This document shows positions 24,104 to 34,360 of a stretch of DNA of 64,000 nucleotides, one piece after another (the first letter of the stretch is position 1; each line of letters opens with the position of its first letter). Location: assembly GCA_023375785.1 (NCBI GenBank), contig SZWC01006719.1, forward strand, positions 49,244-113,243, written 5' to 3'. The notes below the pieces were generated by a model. It did not search any database. It saw only the letters and a program-made list of their open reading frames with translations, and was not told where the DNA came from. Made by a program: the position numbers and the translations under genes. The DNA comes from Penium margaritaceum (lineage: Eukaryota > Streptophyta > Zygnematophyceae > Desmidiales > Peniaceae).

Positions 24104-24604
24104 GAATCCACACAGTATCCCATCCGGATCGTGTTTACAAAACCGTTGTTATGGATAATCTCTTGCGGTGGTTGTCGCAGAGGTGCAGTGGGATCTGGTG
24201 GTTGTACTGTTGCTATTGCAATGGCCATAAAACACCCACTGACCTCGGTGGTTGCTTTAATTTCCACAGGCTGTCGACTTAGTGCATCGGCCACATTGAT
24301 GCGTCTTGGCCGATATTCCCATGTGAACCGAGAATCGACTCAAGTATTTACTCCAACAGGCCTGCCGTCTTGACAGGTTCGGTTGCGTTTGGAAAAACAC
24401 CAATGGATTATGGTCGGTCACAACTGTCACACCCCCTATAGCACCCTCGAGGTAGCAACGCCACATCTTGAAAGCGTGTACTACCGCAAGGAGCTCTTGA
24501 TCGCCAGTCAGGTACCGCGTTTCTGCGGGGATGAGCTTTCGGCTCTCATACGCAACTGGGTGATCGTTCTGCATGAGGACAGCTCCAAGTCCTACTACAG
24601 ACAC
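23980..24604 (-). pseudogene. Gypsy-1 RNase H and integrase N-terminal region, frameshifted
   Basis: Two overlapping frames make up this part. 24257-24604 carries the gypsy RNase H region (VGLGAVLMQNDHPVAYESRK, TGDQELLAVVHAFKMWRCYL, VVTDHNPLVFF), which would remove RNA from the RNA/DNA hybrid. 23980-24294 continues with ADALSRQP and the tether to the integrase zinc region (NSGDLRAKVIS). Frame changes near 24260-24290 and again near 23985 break the polyprotein. The aligned part of gypsy-2 is 61463-62341, one frame over most of the same domains, so these shifts are private to this copy. Confidence 0.85.
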
Positions 24605-25345
24605 ATTGAACCTCCCATGGTTGCGATGGATCCGGAAGAGCTAGGACGGGCGCCGTGGATAGAAGCTATTTTACTTTGAGAAATGCGTTCTCGCAATCAA
24701 GTGTCCATTCCCAACGCACGTCTTTTCGCATGAGCCTAGTTAGCAGTGCTACCAGGGTCGAATACCCTTGCATAAACCGTCGAAAGTAGTTTGCAAGGCC
24801 GAGGAAAGACCAAATCTGCCCAACATTTTTGCGGCGTGGCCAGTCCACAACGGCTTGGACTTTTCGTGGGTCGACACGGATGCCGTCTTTGCCGACGATG
24901 TGTCCAAGGTATTCGAGCTCATCTTGTGCAAACTTGCACTTGCTCACTTTCGCATAGAACTTCTGTTCCCGAAGGATTGCAAGAACTTCACGCAGATGTT
25001 CTATGTGCTCTTCCATTGATTTGGAGAAAACCAGGATGTCATCTAGGTAAACCAAGACAAACTGCCCGAGTTGCTTGGCGAACGTTCGGTTCATTTCTCC
25101 TTGGAAGGTTGCCGGGGCATTTGTAAGCCCGAAGCATAACACTCGGAACTGATAGTGTCCCATGTGCGTTCAAAACGCGGTTTTGGGTACATCATCTTCT
25201 GTCATGCGGATTTGATGGTATCCTTGAGACAAATCCAAGGACGAAAATACTTTTGCGCCTTGGAGTTGGTCAAAAAGGTCCTCAATCCGCGGTAAGGGGA
25301 ATCGATTTTTCACCGTCAGCTTGTTCAACGCCCGGTAATCCATGT
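24605..25345 (-). pseudogene. Gypsy-1 reverse transcriptase palm and thumb, frameshifted
   Basis: The 24666-25163 frame reads [20 protein letters not shown] and then the catalytic YLDD box (LVYLDDILVFSKSMEEHIEH), followed by the thumb/connection region (LGHIVGKDGIRVDPRKV, FLGLANYFRRF). The two adjacent Asp residues needed for polymerisation are present. The upstream RT fingers lie in a different frame (25325-26206, ending near the YRALN-type motif), separated by a frameshift around 25320-25345. The sister copy gypsy-2 has lost exactly the YLDD segment, at an N. Confidence 0.88.
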
Positions 25346-26586
25346 ACATGCGTAAACACCGTCCTTTTTGTTCACAAAAAGGATCGGCGCACCGTACGGT
25401 AAGCTACTGGGCTCGATCCATCCTTTGGGAAGGTACTCTTTGATTTGTCGTTTGGCCTCTCGCCTTTGTGCTGGGCTAAGGCAATACATGGGTCTGAACG
25501 GAGGAGTCGCCTCCGGTTGCAGCGGAATTGTGTGGCCCATGTGTCTTTCTGGTGGAAGCCCAGACGGTGGGTCTTGGAATACATCCAAGAACTCCGCCAA
25601 TAGAGATCTGATCTCTTGTGGCGTGTCTTCCGTCGCGTCGTCCTCCACATTCTGCAGTTGAGCCAAGACGTATCGACAACCTTGTCGAATACGTCTCTTG
25701 ACCTGCATAGCAAACAAGCTGGCATGGACTTTGAGTCGGGTGAGTGATAATTCCGTACTTGGAATCAACGTAAAGCGGCTTTGTCCTTCTTGGCAGATCA
25801 AACTCTTTGATTCAAAACACATTAGAGCATTGTTGTCACGGAGCCAGGGATCGCCTAGCACCACGTCAAACGGGTCAAGAAGGTTGAGTACCTTCAACGT
25901 GAAACTTTGTGTGTACCCTTGAATACAATTTTTTTCTTTACAAGTACCAATCACGGGTACCGTACGGTTGTCATCGACAAAAACTGCGCCATTTGATGGC
26001 TCGTACCTCAGGCCAACCTGTCGGGTAAAGCAAAGGCTAACAAAAGAGGCGTCCCCTCTAGTGTCAACCAGTACGTTCACGGGAGAACCAGCTAGGTGTC
26101 CTTTGAACTGCATTGTCATGTTGCCTCCACTCTTCTGAGTGAACACACTCGACGACGGTAAGCCGGGTTTGTGATAAACACGGAATCTATACGACGGGTG
26201 TCGCAACTCCCATTATTCACCCACTCATGTCCACATCTTGTGGGCACGTGTGAATTCGGCTAGCACCTTCCAGTCTTTAAATTTGACTGGGTCGAAATCG
26301 TCGACTAAGGGTACTGCAAACGTGATTGAACTCATCGCTTTGTGGGCATTTGCTTCAATCACTGTGTTACACAACTCTTGCACAGTGGTAGGTGTCGCCA
26401 CCACTAAGCAGGTTCGGTCATGCATCTCGTCTGGTGATGCAAGATTTAGTGGGCAATGTCGGTCAGCAAGTGCAGAATGAGGTTCAATGAGAGGAGAGAA
26501 AACAACAGAGAAATTTGAACTCGTCAAAAACTCAAATTGTTTAATATCCTCATCTGAAAACATGAACCCACACTCGTGATCCAGTT
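25325..26586 (-). pseudogene. Gypsy-1 protease and RT N-terminus
   Basis: A frame at 25325-26206 holds the retropepsin region (FKGHLAGSPVNVLVDTRGDA), where the catalytic DTG has become DTR; gypsy-2 has DTGG at the same place. The change is CTGG to CTAG at 26058-26061, a CHG-context transition. Downstream it runs into the RT start ([16 protein letters not shown]). Upstream, 26225-26563 encodes the acidic stretch MFSDEDIKQFEFLTSSNFSV that opens pol; a stop/frameshift at about 26207-26224 separates the two. In gypsy-2 this opening segment lies in the -1 frame relative to gag. Confidence 0.85.
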
Positions 26587-28276
26587 TTACCCCTGAGTGG
26601 TCCCCACAGACGTCACTCAGGGGTGGGGAAAACCCACCCCACGGCCTTGTCCGTTACCACGGCCGGGCCCATTGCCGCGACGGCGACCCTGTCCACGACC
26701 CTGTCCGCGGCCTCTTGCTGCACCATCCCCACGAGGTGCTACTGCTGTAGCTAACACCGTGGCATCTTGTCCACCCCCAGCAGCCTGAGGGCACTGAGCC
26801 CTAAAGTGGCCCGGCTACATGCAGTTGTGGCAGAGCCCTTCGCGGAAGGATGTGTTGCGACGCTCACGCGCCGCCTGCAGCTCGTCATTCTCGCGGCTGT
26901 GCTTGTTGTAGGAGCCCTTGTATCCACCAGCCTTCTTGGCTGGAGGGTTTATTGGCTGCTTGCCCTTGGCCCCGCCTCGCTGTCCAGCTGACCCACCAGC
27001 CCCTGCAGCATCCATGTGTATGTTGCGGCCTTGCTGTGTACGTGCGTTTGGCCGTGCATCAGAGTAGTGCTTCGGGTTCGCCAAACACACTTCGCTCATG
27101 TAGTCGCACAACGTCCTCCAGCTTGTCCAAGCTTGGCCAATGCTTGTCGTGGTGGTCTTGTCCTTTAGCTTCTCGCTGGCGAGACCATCACGCAAATACT
27201 CCAGCAACATGCACTCCGGGTACTTGAAGATCTGAGTCCCATCGCCCTCGGTGAAGCTTTCGACTTCTTCCACGAGTGGGTGAACTCGCTCAAGTAGGAT
27301 TCGAGCGAGCTGCCCAGCTGCTTGAAGTCCTTGATCTTGTGGAAGGTGCGCTGTGCCTCCTCACGTTGGGTGCACTTCTTGCGCATGATCGCGCAGAAGG
27401 CCTCCCACGGCATGGGCTGCCACTCGAGGTGTTGTTGCTGTGCACTCCACTCCTTGACCACATACTTGAAGAGTTTGTCTTCAAGCCGCGTCGTGGCAAG
27501 GTCACCCCACTGGCCGAGTGGAGCCTTGTGGACACGTAGAACGTGCTCCATGCGATTCAGCCAATCGGTCAGCTTCACGCCCTTCCAGAAGATCTCCACA
27601 CTGTGGAGGAAGGACGTGTTCATGACCGGCCCCGAAGTCGTCGAGGTAGGCATCTCGTCGCTGCCACCGAGAGTGGCATCCGTAGCTGCGGAACGCTACG
27701 CTTGCTGCTGCATCCGCACCTGGGTCACGCTTTGCAACACCTTGTCGAGGTTGTTGCAACGGCGACTTGCCTTATGGGCGGCCAAGCGCTGCAGCTGGCA
27801 ATCACGGTCAAGGTCCGTGATGCTCTGCTCGACGTGGGCTAGGAGGTTTGCGAACACGAAATTGAGCTCTGATGTCGTCAGAGCATCAGCTATAGCCTCC
27901 AGGGACTCGCGTTGTCCGTGCACCCTTACCCACTGCAAGAGGGTACAGTTCGCGTACACGCCTCCAAGGAGTCCCACCTTTCGGAGGAGGCTGTCGTCGG
28001 CGACGACGCTCGAGTGGACGCTGCCTTGTCCCATTGCGGCCGCATTGTAGGAAGGAGGGTCCGCCCCCATTCCTCCGAGTGGTGCCGTATCTCTACCATC
28101 GGTGGTCATCTTGAGTCGGCTTGCGGCCTCGGCAGCAAACTCCGTGAGCCTACGACGGTCATTGCGAATTGCCTTCGCGGTGACGTCGTCCGGCTAGTTC
28201 TCGCGGGAACTTCCCGTGTGGCTGCTTTCAACGCCCTTGCTGCTCTCAGCAGTCTCGCTGCCGTCTGCAGCTTCAG
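26587..28276 (-). pseudogene. Gypsy-1 gag, N-terminally truncated and frameshifted
   Basis: Gag forms the virus-like particle. Three overlapping frames (27696-28109, 27165-27653, 26815-27273) together align with residues of the intact gypsy-2 Gag: the coiled central region, the capsid-like retrotransposon-gag domain (SFLHSVEIFWKGVKLTDWLN, LGSSLESYLSEF) and the zinc knuckle beginning CHNCM. The zinc knuckle is cut by an amber codon at 26815-26817 where gypsy-2 has Gln (CAG). The stop that ends gag is at 26587-26589. The first roughly 130 residues are missing because the sequence jumps at the N at 28277. Confidence 0.88.
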
Positions 28277-28277
28277 N

Positions 28278-28983
28278 CACGTCGGCACAAGTTCGTGGTT
28301 TTTGGAACTAGACTTCCTAAGCCGTGACTCACGGCCATTAGCAATGACTAGTACCTAGGAAAAGAGAAAGTTACAAGACAATAGAACAAGGAGGAATGTG
28401 AGTGCCGCTCACAAAACAAGAGTAAACAATGAGACGAGGAATTCTAACAATTCCTAGCGAGTCTCTCACTCTCTCTTCCAACTTCTTGTCTTCCTCTTGT
28501 CTTCTTTTCTTCCTTGGTCTTCTCTTCACGCTTCTTGACGCCTCTCGCGTTCTTGGGCGGCGTCTCCCTTGAGCCGGCGGCGTTGGCGAGCCGTCAAAAA
28601 TCTTCAAGGTGTCAACCTCCTTCTTTTAAGGGTGCTCTTAGGCCGTGAGAATCCCTCAGCTTGGGGAGGGGCGCTGTCCCAATTTTTGGATGAAGGAGGT
28701 TTGAAGGAGCCTTGAAAATGAGGAGGATTTTGTGGCTTTAGAGGTGGGAACTCCCTCAACCCGCCCCATAAAAATCCTCCGAGCCCCCTGGAATTGTGGA
28801 GAGGCTGGAAGGAAGTGGCTCCACCAAGTAGAACTTTTTTCCAGCTCTGTAACGCACTTTACGGTGCTTCAATCCGTGAAGTATGGATGACGTAGTCCCT
28901 TCTGGCATTTCTGCTGTTGCTTGCAGCTGCCGGTGGCGTTTTACATGTGACGTAGCCGCCGTTTCCGTCGAACCCTTAGTCGC
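28278..28983 (-). other. Gypsy-1 5' leader
   Basis: Untranslated sequence between the 5' LTR and gag, matching gypsy-2 56610-57320. In gypsy-2 the LTR end CCCGTTACA is followed by a primer site and two copies of GCGACCAAGGGT; here the sequence jumps from GGAGACTCG to a single degenerate copy, so the primer site is deleted (about 28980). No gene is seen. Confidence 0.75.
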
Positions 28984-29671
28984 GAGTCTCCAGCTCCTGC
29001 TCTGAAGTCGTCGTCGGAGTTTGCAGAATGGCGTTCTCAGTCCGTGTCAGGGGTTTACCCCCTTCGCAAGACTAAGGTGCAATCGTCATCAACGACCCAG
29101 AGCAGGGAGACTCGAGTATTTCGAGTCTCCGGAGGCCCATTTCCGTTTTTAACCAAACCCCTGGTTTTGGGACCCAAACCGGGGGTTTTTACCTCGAACT
29201 TGTGTGTTCGCACGAGTGATTTTATTTGTTTATGTCGAAGTACGTCGTAAGCAAACTTCGATTTATGTTTTGTCGTTCTGGCGCGAAATCGTCGCGTGCG
29301 AGTCACGCTGGCGATTTTGCGCCAGCTGTTTTCGACCTCACCCTCGCTCCCCCTATCCCTCATCCTCTCTTGCTCATTTGCAAGGAGGGCGAGGGGAGGC
29401 GAGAGCACGAGGCCACGAGGCCTCGCCCTCGAGGCCCTCGTGGCCCCTCAGCCGACGATCGGGCTGAGGCTGCGATCGGCGGCTGGCGGCTGGCCGGCCA
29501 GTGACCGGCCGGTTGCTTGGCCGGCCGCCGGCCGTCCAGCCGGCCGGCAGCGAGCTGGCCGACGGCCAGCGAATTGCTGGCCGTCGGCCAGCCTGCGCTG
29601 ACGCGAGGGGTGGTGCGCAACCGCCCTTCGCTTCAACGAGGAGGGAGGGCCAAACCGGCCCTCCCCCTACA
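28984..29671 (-). repeat. Gypsy-1 5' LTR (about 690 bp)
   Basis: Starts TGTAGGGGGAGGGCC at 29671 (minus strand) and is collinear with 21705-22404. The final few bases (CCCGTTACA) are missing. It carries the E2F-like dyad at 29279-29324 and the head inverted repeat GGGAGGGCC / GGCCCTCCC with a 5-nt spacer. Confidence 0.9.
29279..29324 (-). promoter_or_regulatory. E2F-like dyad in gypsy-1 5' LTR
   Basis: Inverted pair TGGCGCGAAATCG / CGATTTTGCGCCA. One arm keeps GGCGCGAAA; the other has TTTTGCGCC, again a CpG-loss change, in the opposite arm from the one mutated in the 3' LTR. Confidence 0.5.
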
Positions 29672-29676
29672 TTGAA
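29672..29676. repeat. Target site duplication of gypsy-1, right copy (TTGAA)
   Basis: Partner of 21700-21704. Confidence 0.85.
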
Positions 29677-30129
29677 TGACATAAACAAAAACATCAATTC
29701 AAGCACTTGGTTTTAGATAGCTCGACCGGAGCTTATGACCGTTCTACAGCGATGAACCTATGACCAACAAGGCCAAACCCGGGTCCTATCGAGGAAGTCG
29801 TCCTCACCCTAGGTGCTTGGAACACTGAGGGGGAACATTATATATACATATATATGTATATATATTGTTATTGTAAAACTAGAGCTCGTCCTGAGCTTCA
29901 AAACGCTTTTTACGGCACCTCATTCGGACTCTGAATGAAGAATCTGTCCTCCATTTTGTGTGGAACCCACCGGGTCCCAAAATGTGGGTAGTTTGGCAAA
30001 ACAGACGCGGCAGCTAGCCAAGGAACCGAACTCTGGCACACTCACCAGATGGCAACTTCTCCACCAACTGAAGTAGCAACGCATGCCAAAATCAGAGGTC
30101 ACCGTGTTCTACCCAAACATCACTGTCTG
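29677..30129. other. Intergenic, with a short TA-rich tract
   Basis: No gene recognised. The only landmark is an alternating TATATA/CATATATA tract at about 29838-29868. Confidence 0.6.
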
Positions 30130-31080
30130 TGGGGCCCCCATCTACTGTCAGAGGGAGGGGAAGTGAGGAAGCTTCCCTCCTGCCTTCCTCTAGCCCAGCC
30201 CGCACGAAGGTGGGGGGGGGGAATGCTCCCCTCTTCCCCTCATGTGCTGTCAGTGCCGTGCGAGGGGAGGGGGAGAGGAAGGGCACCTCCACTCCTCCTC
30301 TTGGCGCCGTCAGCGCCGTAGGATGGGGGGGGGGGAGGGAGGACGTCCTCCCTCGTCCCCTTGGTGTCATCGTCGTCTTGCGAGGGGGAGAGAGAGAAAG
30401 GACGCCCCCTCTCCTCCCCTTGGCGCCGTCGGCGCCGTCAGGTGGGGGGAGAGAGGGCGGACGGTGCCTCTCCTCCCTTGGCGCCGTCGGCGCCGTGAGG
30501 GGGGGGGAGAGAGAGGAGGTCGTCCTCCCTCCTCCCCTTGGTGCCATCGGCACCGTGGGAAGGGGGGGGAGGGATGCCGTCCTCCCTCCTCCCCTTGGCA
30601 CCGACGGCGCCATGGAAGAGGGGAGGGGCTCTCCCCTCACCTTCCCCCTTGGCGCCATCGGTGCCATGGATGAGGGGGGGTGGGTCGCCCCTCACCTCCC
30701 CTGTGGTGCCGTCGGCGCCATGGACAAGGGGGGGGGGGGAGGGTAGCCCCTTACCTCCCCCGTGGCGCCGTCAGTGGCATGGACGAGGGGGGGGGGGATC
30801 GCCCCTCACCTCCCCCGTGGTTCCATCGGTGCCATGGACGAGGGGAGGGGGGGGCTCTACCCTCACCTCCCCCTTAGCACCGTCGGCGCCATGGACGAAG
30901 GGGGGGGGGCTCTCCCCTCACCTCCCCCTTGGGGCCGTCGATGCCATGGACGGGGGGGGGGGGGGTCGCCCCTCACCTCCCCCGTGGGCCGTCGACCCAC
31001 AAGAGGGGGGGGAGAGAGAACTCTCCCTCCCCTCCCTCGTGGGTCGTTGGCTCGCCGTTAGAGAGGGGAACGGAAGGCCC
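30130..31080. repeat. G-tract minisatellite with GGCGCCGTCGGCGCC motif
   Basis: About 15 imperfect units of roughly 55-65 bp. Each has a CCTCCCCTTGGCGCCGTCGG-type block followed by a run of 6-12 G with interspersed A. The GGCGCC palindrome appears twice per unit in the better copies. Frames on both strands read Pro/Gly/Arg-rich peptides in every phase, so I do not call a gene. The G runs could form quadruplexes on the plus strand. Confidence 0.85.
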
Positions 31081-31495
31081 CGACGGGCCAGTCCGGCCCA
31101 CCGGTGCAAGCTTGCTTGCTCACTCCGGCCGGCCCCGCGGGGGCCATTTGGACGCCGCCATCGGCCACCGGCCGTGGCCCCCTTTTTTTTGTTGTTGCGG
31201 TAATCACTCGCTCGCGTGAGCTCGACATGCTGCCAGTCGGGCATTTTTTTTTATAACCTCTCGTTGAAAACACTTCATCGACGGCCGACGTTCAACGTCG
31301 GCAAGATGCAACGGACGGTTCGATTCAAAATCTGAAATTTTTGCAGAAGCTCTGGCTCTCACACCAGTGTAACGGCACTGGCCGTTTTGGGACTAACTGC
31401 GGACCGGAACGAAAGCCCTCAGATTAGTCAGTCCAAAAAGGCCAAGTGACTGGCCGCCTCAACCATTTTGGCTGAGACGCGTCACGGCGATTAAC
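31081..31495. other. Intergenic, several small dyads
   Basis: No gene recognised. Contains an odd palindrome at 31284-31302 (GCCGACGTT, one C, AACGTCGGC), a dyad at about 31362-31379 (CCAGTG, six bases, CACTGG) and one at about 31439-31454 (GGCCA, six bases, TGGCC). Confidence 0.6.
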
Positions 31496-31811
31496 TCTAC
31501 GCATTTCACCGCTCCACCGGAAATTCCCTCTGCCCCTACCGTACTCAAGCTTAGTAGTCTCCACCGCCTGGCCAGGGTTAAGCCCTGGGATTTCACAGCA
31601 GACTTAAGAAGCCACCTACAGACGCTTTACGCCCAATCATTCCGGATAACGCTTGCATCCTCTGTCTTACCGCGGCTGCTGGCACAGAGTTAGCCAATGC
31701 TTATTCCCCAGATACCGTCAGGACTTCTTCTCTGGGAAAAGGGGTTTACGACCCGTGGGCCTTGTTCCCCCACGCGGCATTGCTCCGTCAGGCTTTCGCC
31801 CATTGCGGAAA

Positions 31812-31891
<80 letters not shown>

Positions 31892-31995
31892 TGATCGTCG
31901 CCTTGGTAAGCCATTACCTCACCAACTAGCTAATCAGACGCAAGCCCCTCCCTTGGTGGATTCCTCCTTTTACTCCTCAGCCTATGGGGTATTAG
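31496..31995 (-). rRNA. 16S rRNA fragment A, plastid/cyanobacterial type
   Basis: The minus strand is a 500-bp internal piece of small-subunit rRNA. Diagnostic blocks on the plus strand (reverse complement) include TTACCGCGGCTGCTGGCAC (the 530 loop region), CACTGCTGCCTCCCGTAGGA (the universal 340 region) and CTCAGTCCCAGTGTGGCTGA. Reading toward the left it begins near TAATACCCCATAGG and stops at GGTGAAATGCGTAGA. The combination AAGCCACCTACAGACGCTTT and ACCGCTCCACCGGAAATTCC is typical of plastid and cyanobacterial 16S. As a partial gene next to nuclear-type retrotransposons it is best read as a plastid DNA insertion, not a working rRNA gene. Confidence 0.85.
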
Positions 31996-31996
31996 N

Positions 31997-32357
31997 GAGT
32001 GCCTTCGCCCTTGGTGTTCTTTCCGATCTCTACGCATTTCACCGCTCCACCGGAAATTCCCTCTGCCCCTACCGTACTCAAGCTTAGTAGTCTCCACCGC
32101 CTGGCCAGGGTTAAGCCCTGGGATTTGACAGCAGACTTAAGAAGCCACCTACAGACGCTTTACGCCCAATCATTCCGGATAACGCTTGCATCCTCTGTCT
32201 TACCGCGGCTGCTGGCACAGAGTTAGCCGATGCTTATTCCCCAGATACCGTCAGGACTTCTTCTCTGGGAAAAGGGGTTTACGACCCGTGGGCCTTGTTC
32301 CCCCACGCGGCATTGCTCCGTCAGGCTTTCGCCCATTGCGGAAAATTCCCCACTGCT

Positions 32358-32402
<45 letters not shown>

Positions 32403-32458
32403 TGATCGTCGCCTTGGTACGCCATTACCTCACCAACTAGCTAATCAGACGCAAGCCG
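31997..32458 (-). rRNA. 16S rRNA fragment B, with internal deletion
   Basis: A second copy of the same region, starting right after the N at 31996 and reaching further into the 3' side of the gene (GAGTGCCTTCGCCC, reverse complement of the 740 region). It differs from copy A at several bases and lacks 22 bp immediately after CCCCACTGCTG, which removes the universal 340-region block. A functional 16S rRNA would not tolerate that loss, so this copy is a pseudogene. Confidence 0.85.
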
Positions 32459-33232
32459 CACAAGCTAGCCGCACCATTTGAGCTAAAGCTAAATCTTCCC
32501 GGTCCCTAGCTGAGACTGGGTTGGCACTGTTTTGGGCGAGAGGTGCCGCAAAATTTTGCGGGGGAACTACCCTATTGGGAGAAGAAGAAGCGGGGGGATT
32601 TTCCGTGTCCTCAAGAACCCCCTGGAAAAACCCTCGAGTCGCCCCAATAACGGACACGGTCGTCATCGGGCGTGGACATGCAAATCATGAATTCTACTCC
32701 TAATCGTTCCACGTGGCAAAGCCACGTGGAACAGGACCCTAGCGGCGCACTAGGGGTGGTGGAGGAGTGACGCGATGGAATCTCAATTGCGACACTCCAC
32801 TCGCCCAAAATCCACACACGAGGTATTTCCAAGCTAGAGTCGACCAAGACTCTAGCCCGTATAGTGTTTTACGGACAAAGGCGCCTCGAGACTCCAATAT
32901 CAAGACCCCGAAACATCCCGTAAACATTTCAAGACCATTTTTAATCCTAAAAACGGTCCGTACGCTACATCTAGGACTGGAAAGATGACTATGAAATGAC
33001 TTGTCTTGCATGCTGATCAATCAACCCTTGTTTGATGCTCTTTTGCGTGTTGACGACTTGAGCTCTTCTTGAGATGTAATGCTAAGGCGTTAGTGCTCGT
33101 GAAGGTGAAGTGTATGCCTGATTAAGTTTGGGGTGCATGACACATGTCAACAGAGGAGGAAGGCCTAAAAACCTGTGTGAGCTTTTCGGTTTCGCGGCTT
33201 CTCCGCCAGAGGTGTTAGCTCAGTAGCTTACA
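32459..33232. other. Intergenic to probable copia-1 5' LTR
   Basis: No gene recognised. A perfect hairpin lies at 32706-32732 (arm GTTCCACGTGGC, loop AAA) with CACGTG in each arm. The stretch ending TAGCTTACA at 33232 is probably the end of the copia-1 5' LTR because a primer site follows, but I could not find a matching 3' LTR, so its left edge is unknown. Confidence 0.5.
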
Positions 33233-33234
33233 AA

Positions 33235-33249
33235 GGGTTATGGATCCAC
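33235..33249 (+). other. Copia-1 primer-binding site, half-tRNA type
   Basis: GGGTTATGGATCCAC follows ACA-AA. It differs at two positions from GGGTTATGGGCCCAC, the complement of the initiator tRNA-Met anticodon region, which is perfect in copia-2 (45224-45238). Confidence 0.55.
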
Positions 33250-33550
33250 TCCTCTGGTTAGGGAAGTTTCACGCACGCAACCGCTAAGGTCACAAGCAGT
33301 GAGAGCGCCTTCGCTCTCATCCAACTCCTCTGTTTGCAGGGCAACATCAGCAAGAGGGGAATGCAACACATCTGCACCTTTCTACCTTGGGAGCTGACAT
33401 CAGCCTACATCAGCCTACATCTGCTTACAACGGCCAACGTGAATAGGGGCAGCAATTGCCTCTTCTCACCAACAGCCTACAACGGCCTCAAACACAGGTT
33501 CATCGGCATCAACAAACGTTTTGGCAACTGTAGCACTTGTAGTTGTAGGG

Positions 33551-34360
33551 ATGGCAAGGGCAGGGGAACGAGGGAATCATTCGCCCATCCTCAAGTTTGA
33601 TGGAGAGGGGTTTGCGCTCTAGAAGTGGCAGTTTGAGATCATCATGGATGACAGAGATCTGCTAGTACATTTTGACAGATCTATCCCAGCACCAAAGGAG
33701 GAGGGTGCTGACCTTGTGGCATGGGTTAAGCTCAACAAGAAGGCTCTCGCCATTCTTGTGTTCTCCATACAACCCTAAATTCCTTTCACACATCAGCGGT
33801 TATATAGTGGCAGTCGCGGCATACGCCAAACTTGGCAAGGTGTTTCAATCCTCCTCACTTTCCAACCGTCTCTTCATTCTACAAAACCTTATTAGCATGA
33901 GGCTTGGTGAAGGGGAGGATGTCTCCGCCTTTATGTAGAAGTTTGAGAAGCTCTTGCAACAAGCCACCGGCATGGGATGGGACCTGAAATCCGATATTCA
34001 GGCTATGATTTTTCTGATGACACTGCCGGAAAGCTGGGGCCCGATGATAACGGTGATTGGAGGGTGGACTAAAGATCTAGTTTCCTACACCACATGTGCA
34101 AAATGAAGCCATGCGTCATAGCAGCAGTGGAGCAAACATGGCTTCCTTTGCCTCACAAAGTAGCGACACCTGCCAAAATACCTCCTCCGCTGGGTACAAG
34201 GGAAACATCAGCACTAGCAACAGTGGAAGGGATGCAAAGCATCCAGGGAACTACCATAATTGTGGCAAGGATGGACACTGAGCTCAAGAGTGTCGTGCAC
34301 CCAAGAGAGAGGGAGGAGACGGAAATGAATGGCGAGGGAGAAATGGTGGGAAGGATCCTA
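33551..34360 (+). pseudogene. Copia-1 gag
   Basis: The frame opening at the ATG at 33551 reads ILKFDGEGFAL and KWQFEIIMDD, the start of the UBN2-type copia Gag, with an amber codon between them at 33620-33622. The frame shifts near 33770 into AKLGKVFQSSSLSNRLFILQ and MRLGEGEDVSAFM, with another amber at 33936-33938, then KFEKLLQQATGMGWDLKSDI. Near 34255-34295 there is a degraded zinc knuckle: HNCGKDGH then AQEC, in which the first Cys is Tyr and a TGA (34279-34281) sits where Arg is usual. Gag would package element RNA; this copy cannot be translated through. Confidence 0.85.

Larger units (their letters stand above)
21705..29671 (-). mobile_element. Gypsy-1: full-length Ty3/gypsy chromovirus, decayed
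   Basis: A 7,967-bp LTR retrotransposon reading right to left. In element order: 5' LTR (29671 to about 28984), leader, gag (from 28276), protease, RT, RNase H, integrase with chromodomain (to 22693), polypurine tract (22405-22417) and 3' LTR (22404-21705). Both LTR outer edges begin TGTAG and the 3' LTR ends in TTACA. TTGAA is duplicated at both flanks. It is the same family as gypsy-2 at 55854-64000, which is used to judge its defects. Compared with gypsy-2, the 3' end of the 5' LTR plus the primer site is deleted, and the N at 28277 replaces roughly 540 bp that carry the start of gag. Every ORF is broken by frameshifts or stops, so it is not autonomous. Confidence 0.93.

Noticed and set aside
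30092-31203. Pro/Gly/Arg-rich frames across the G-tract minisatellite
   Set aside because: All phases are open because of base composition; the tandem repeat explains them.
31496-32458. A functional rRNA operon
   Set aside because: Only an internal part of 16S is present, twice, with a deletion in one copy; no tRNA, 23S or 5S follows.
31653-32481. Small plus-strand frames over the 16S region
   Set aside because: They are antisense to rRNA fragments and reflect rRNA sequence, not protein.
33205-33235. tRNA gene suggested by TTAGCTCAGTAGC
   Set aside because: The A-box-like piece has no B box or cloverleaf at the right distance; it is better explained as the LTR end next to the copia-1 primer site.
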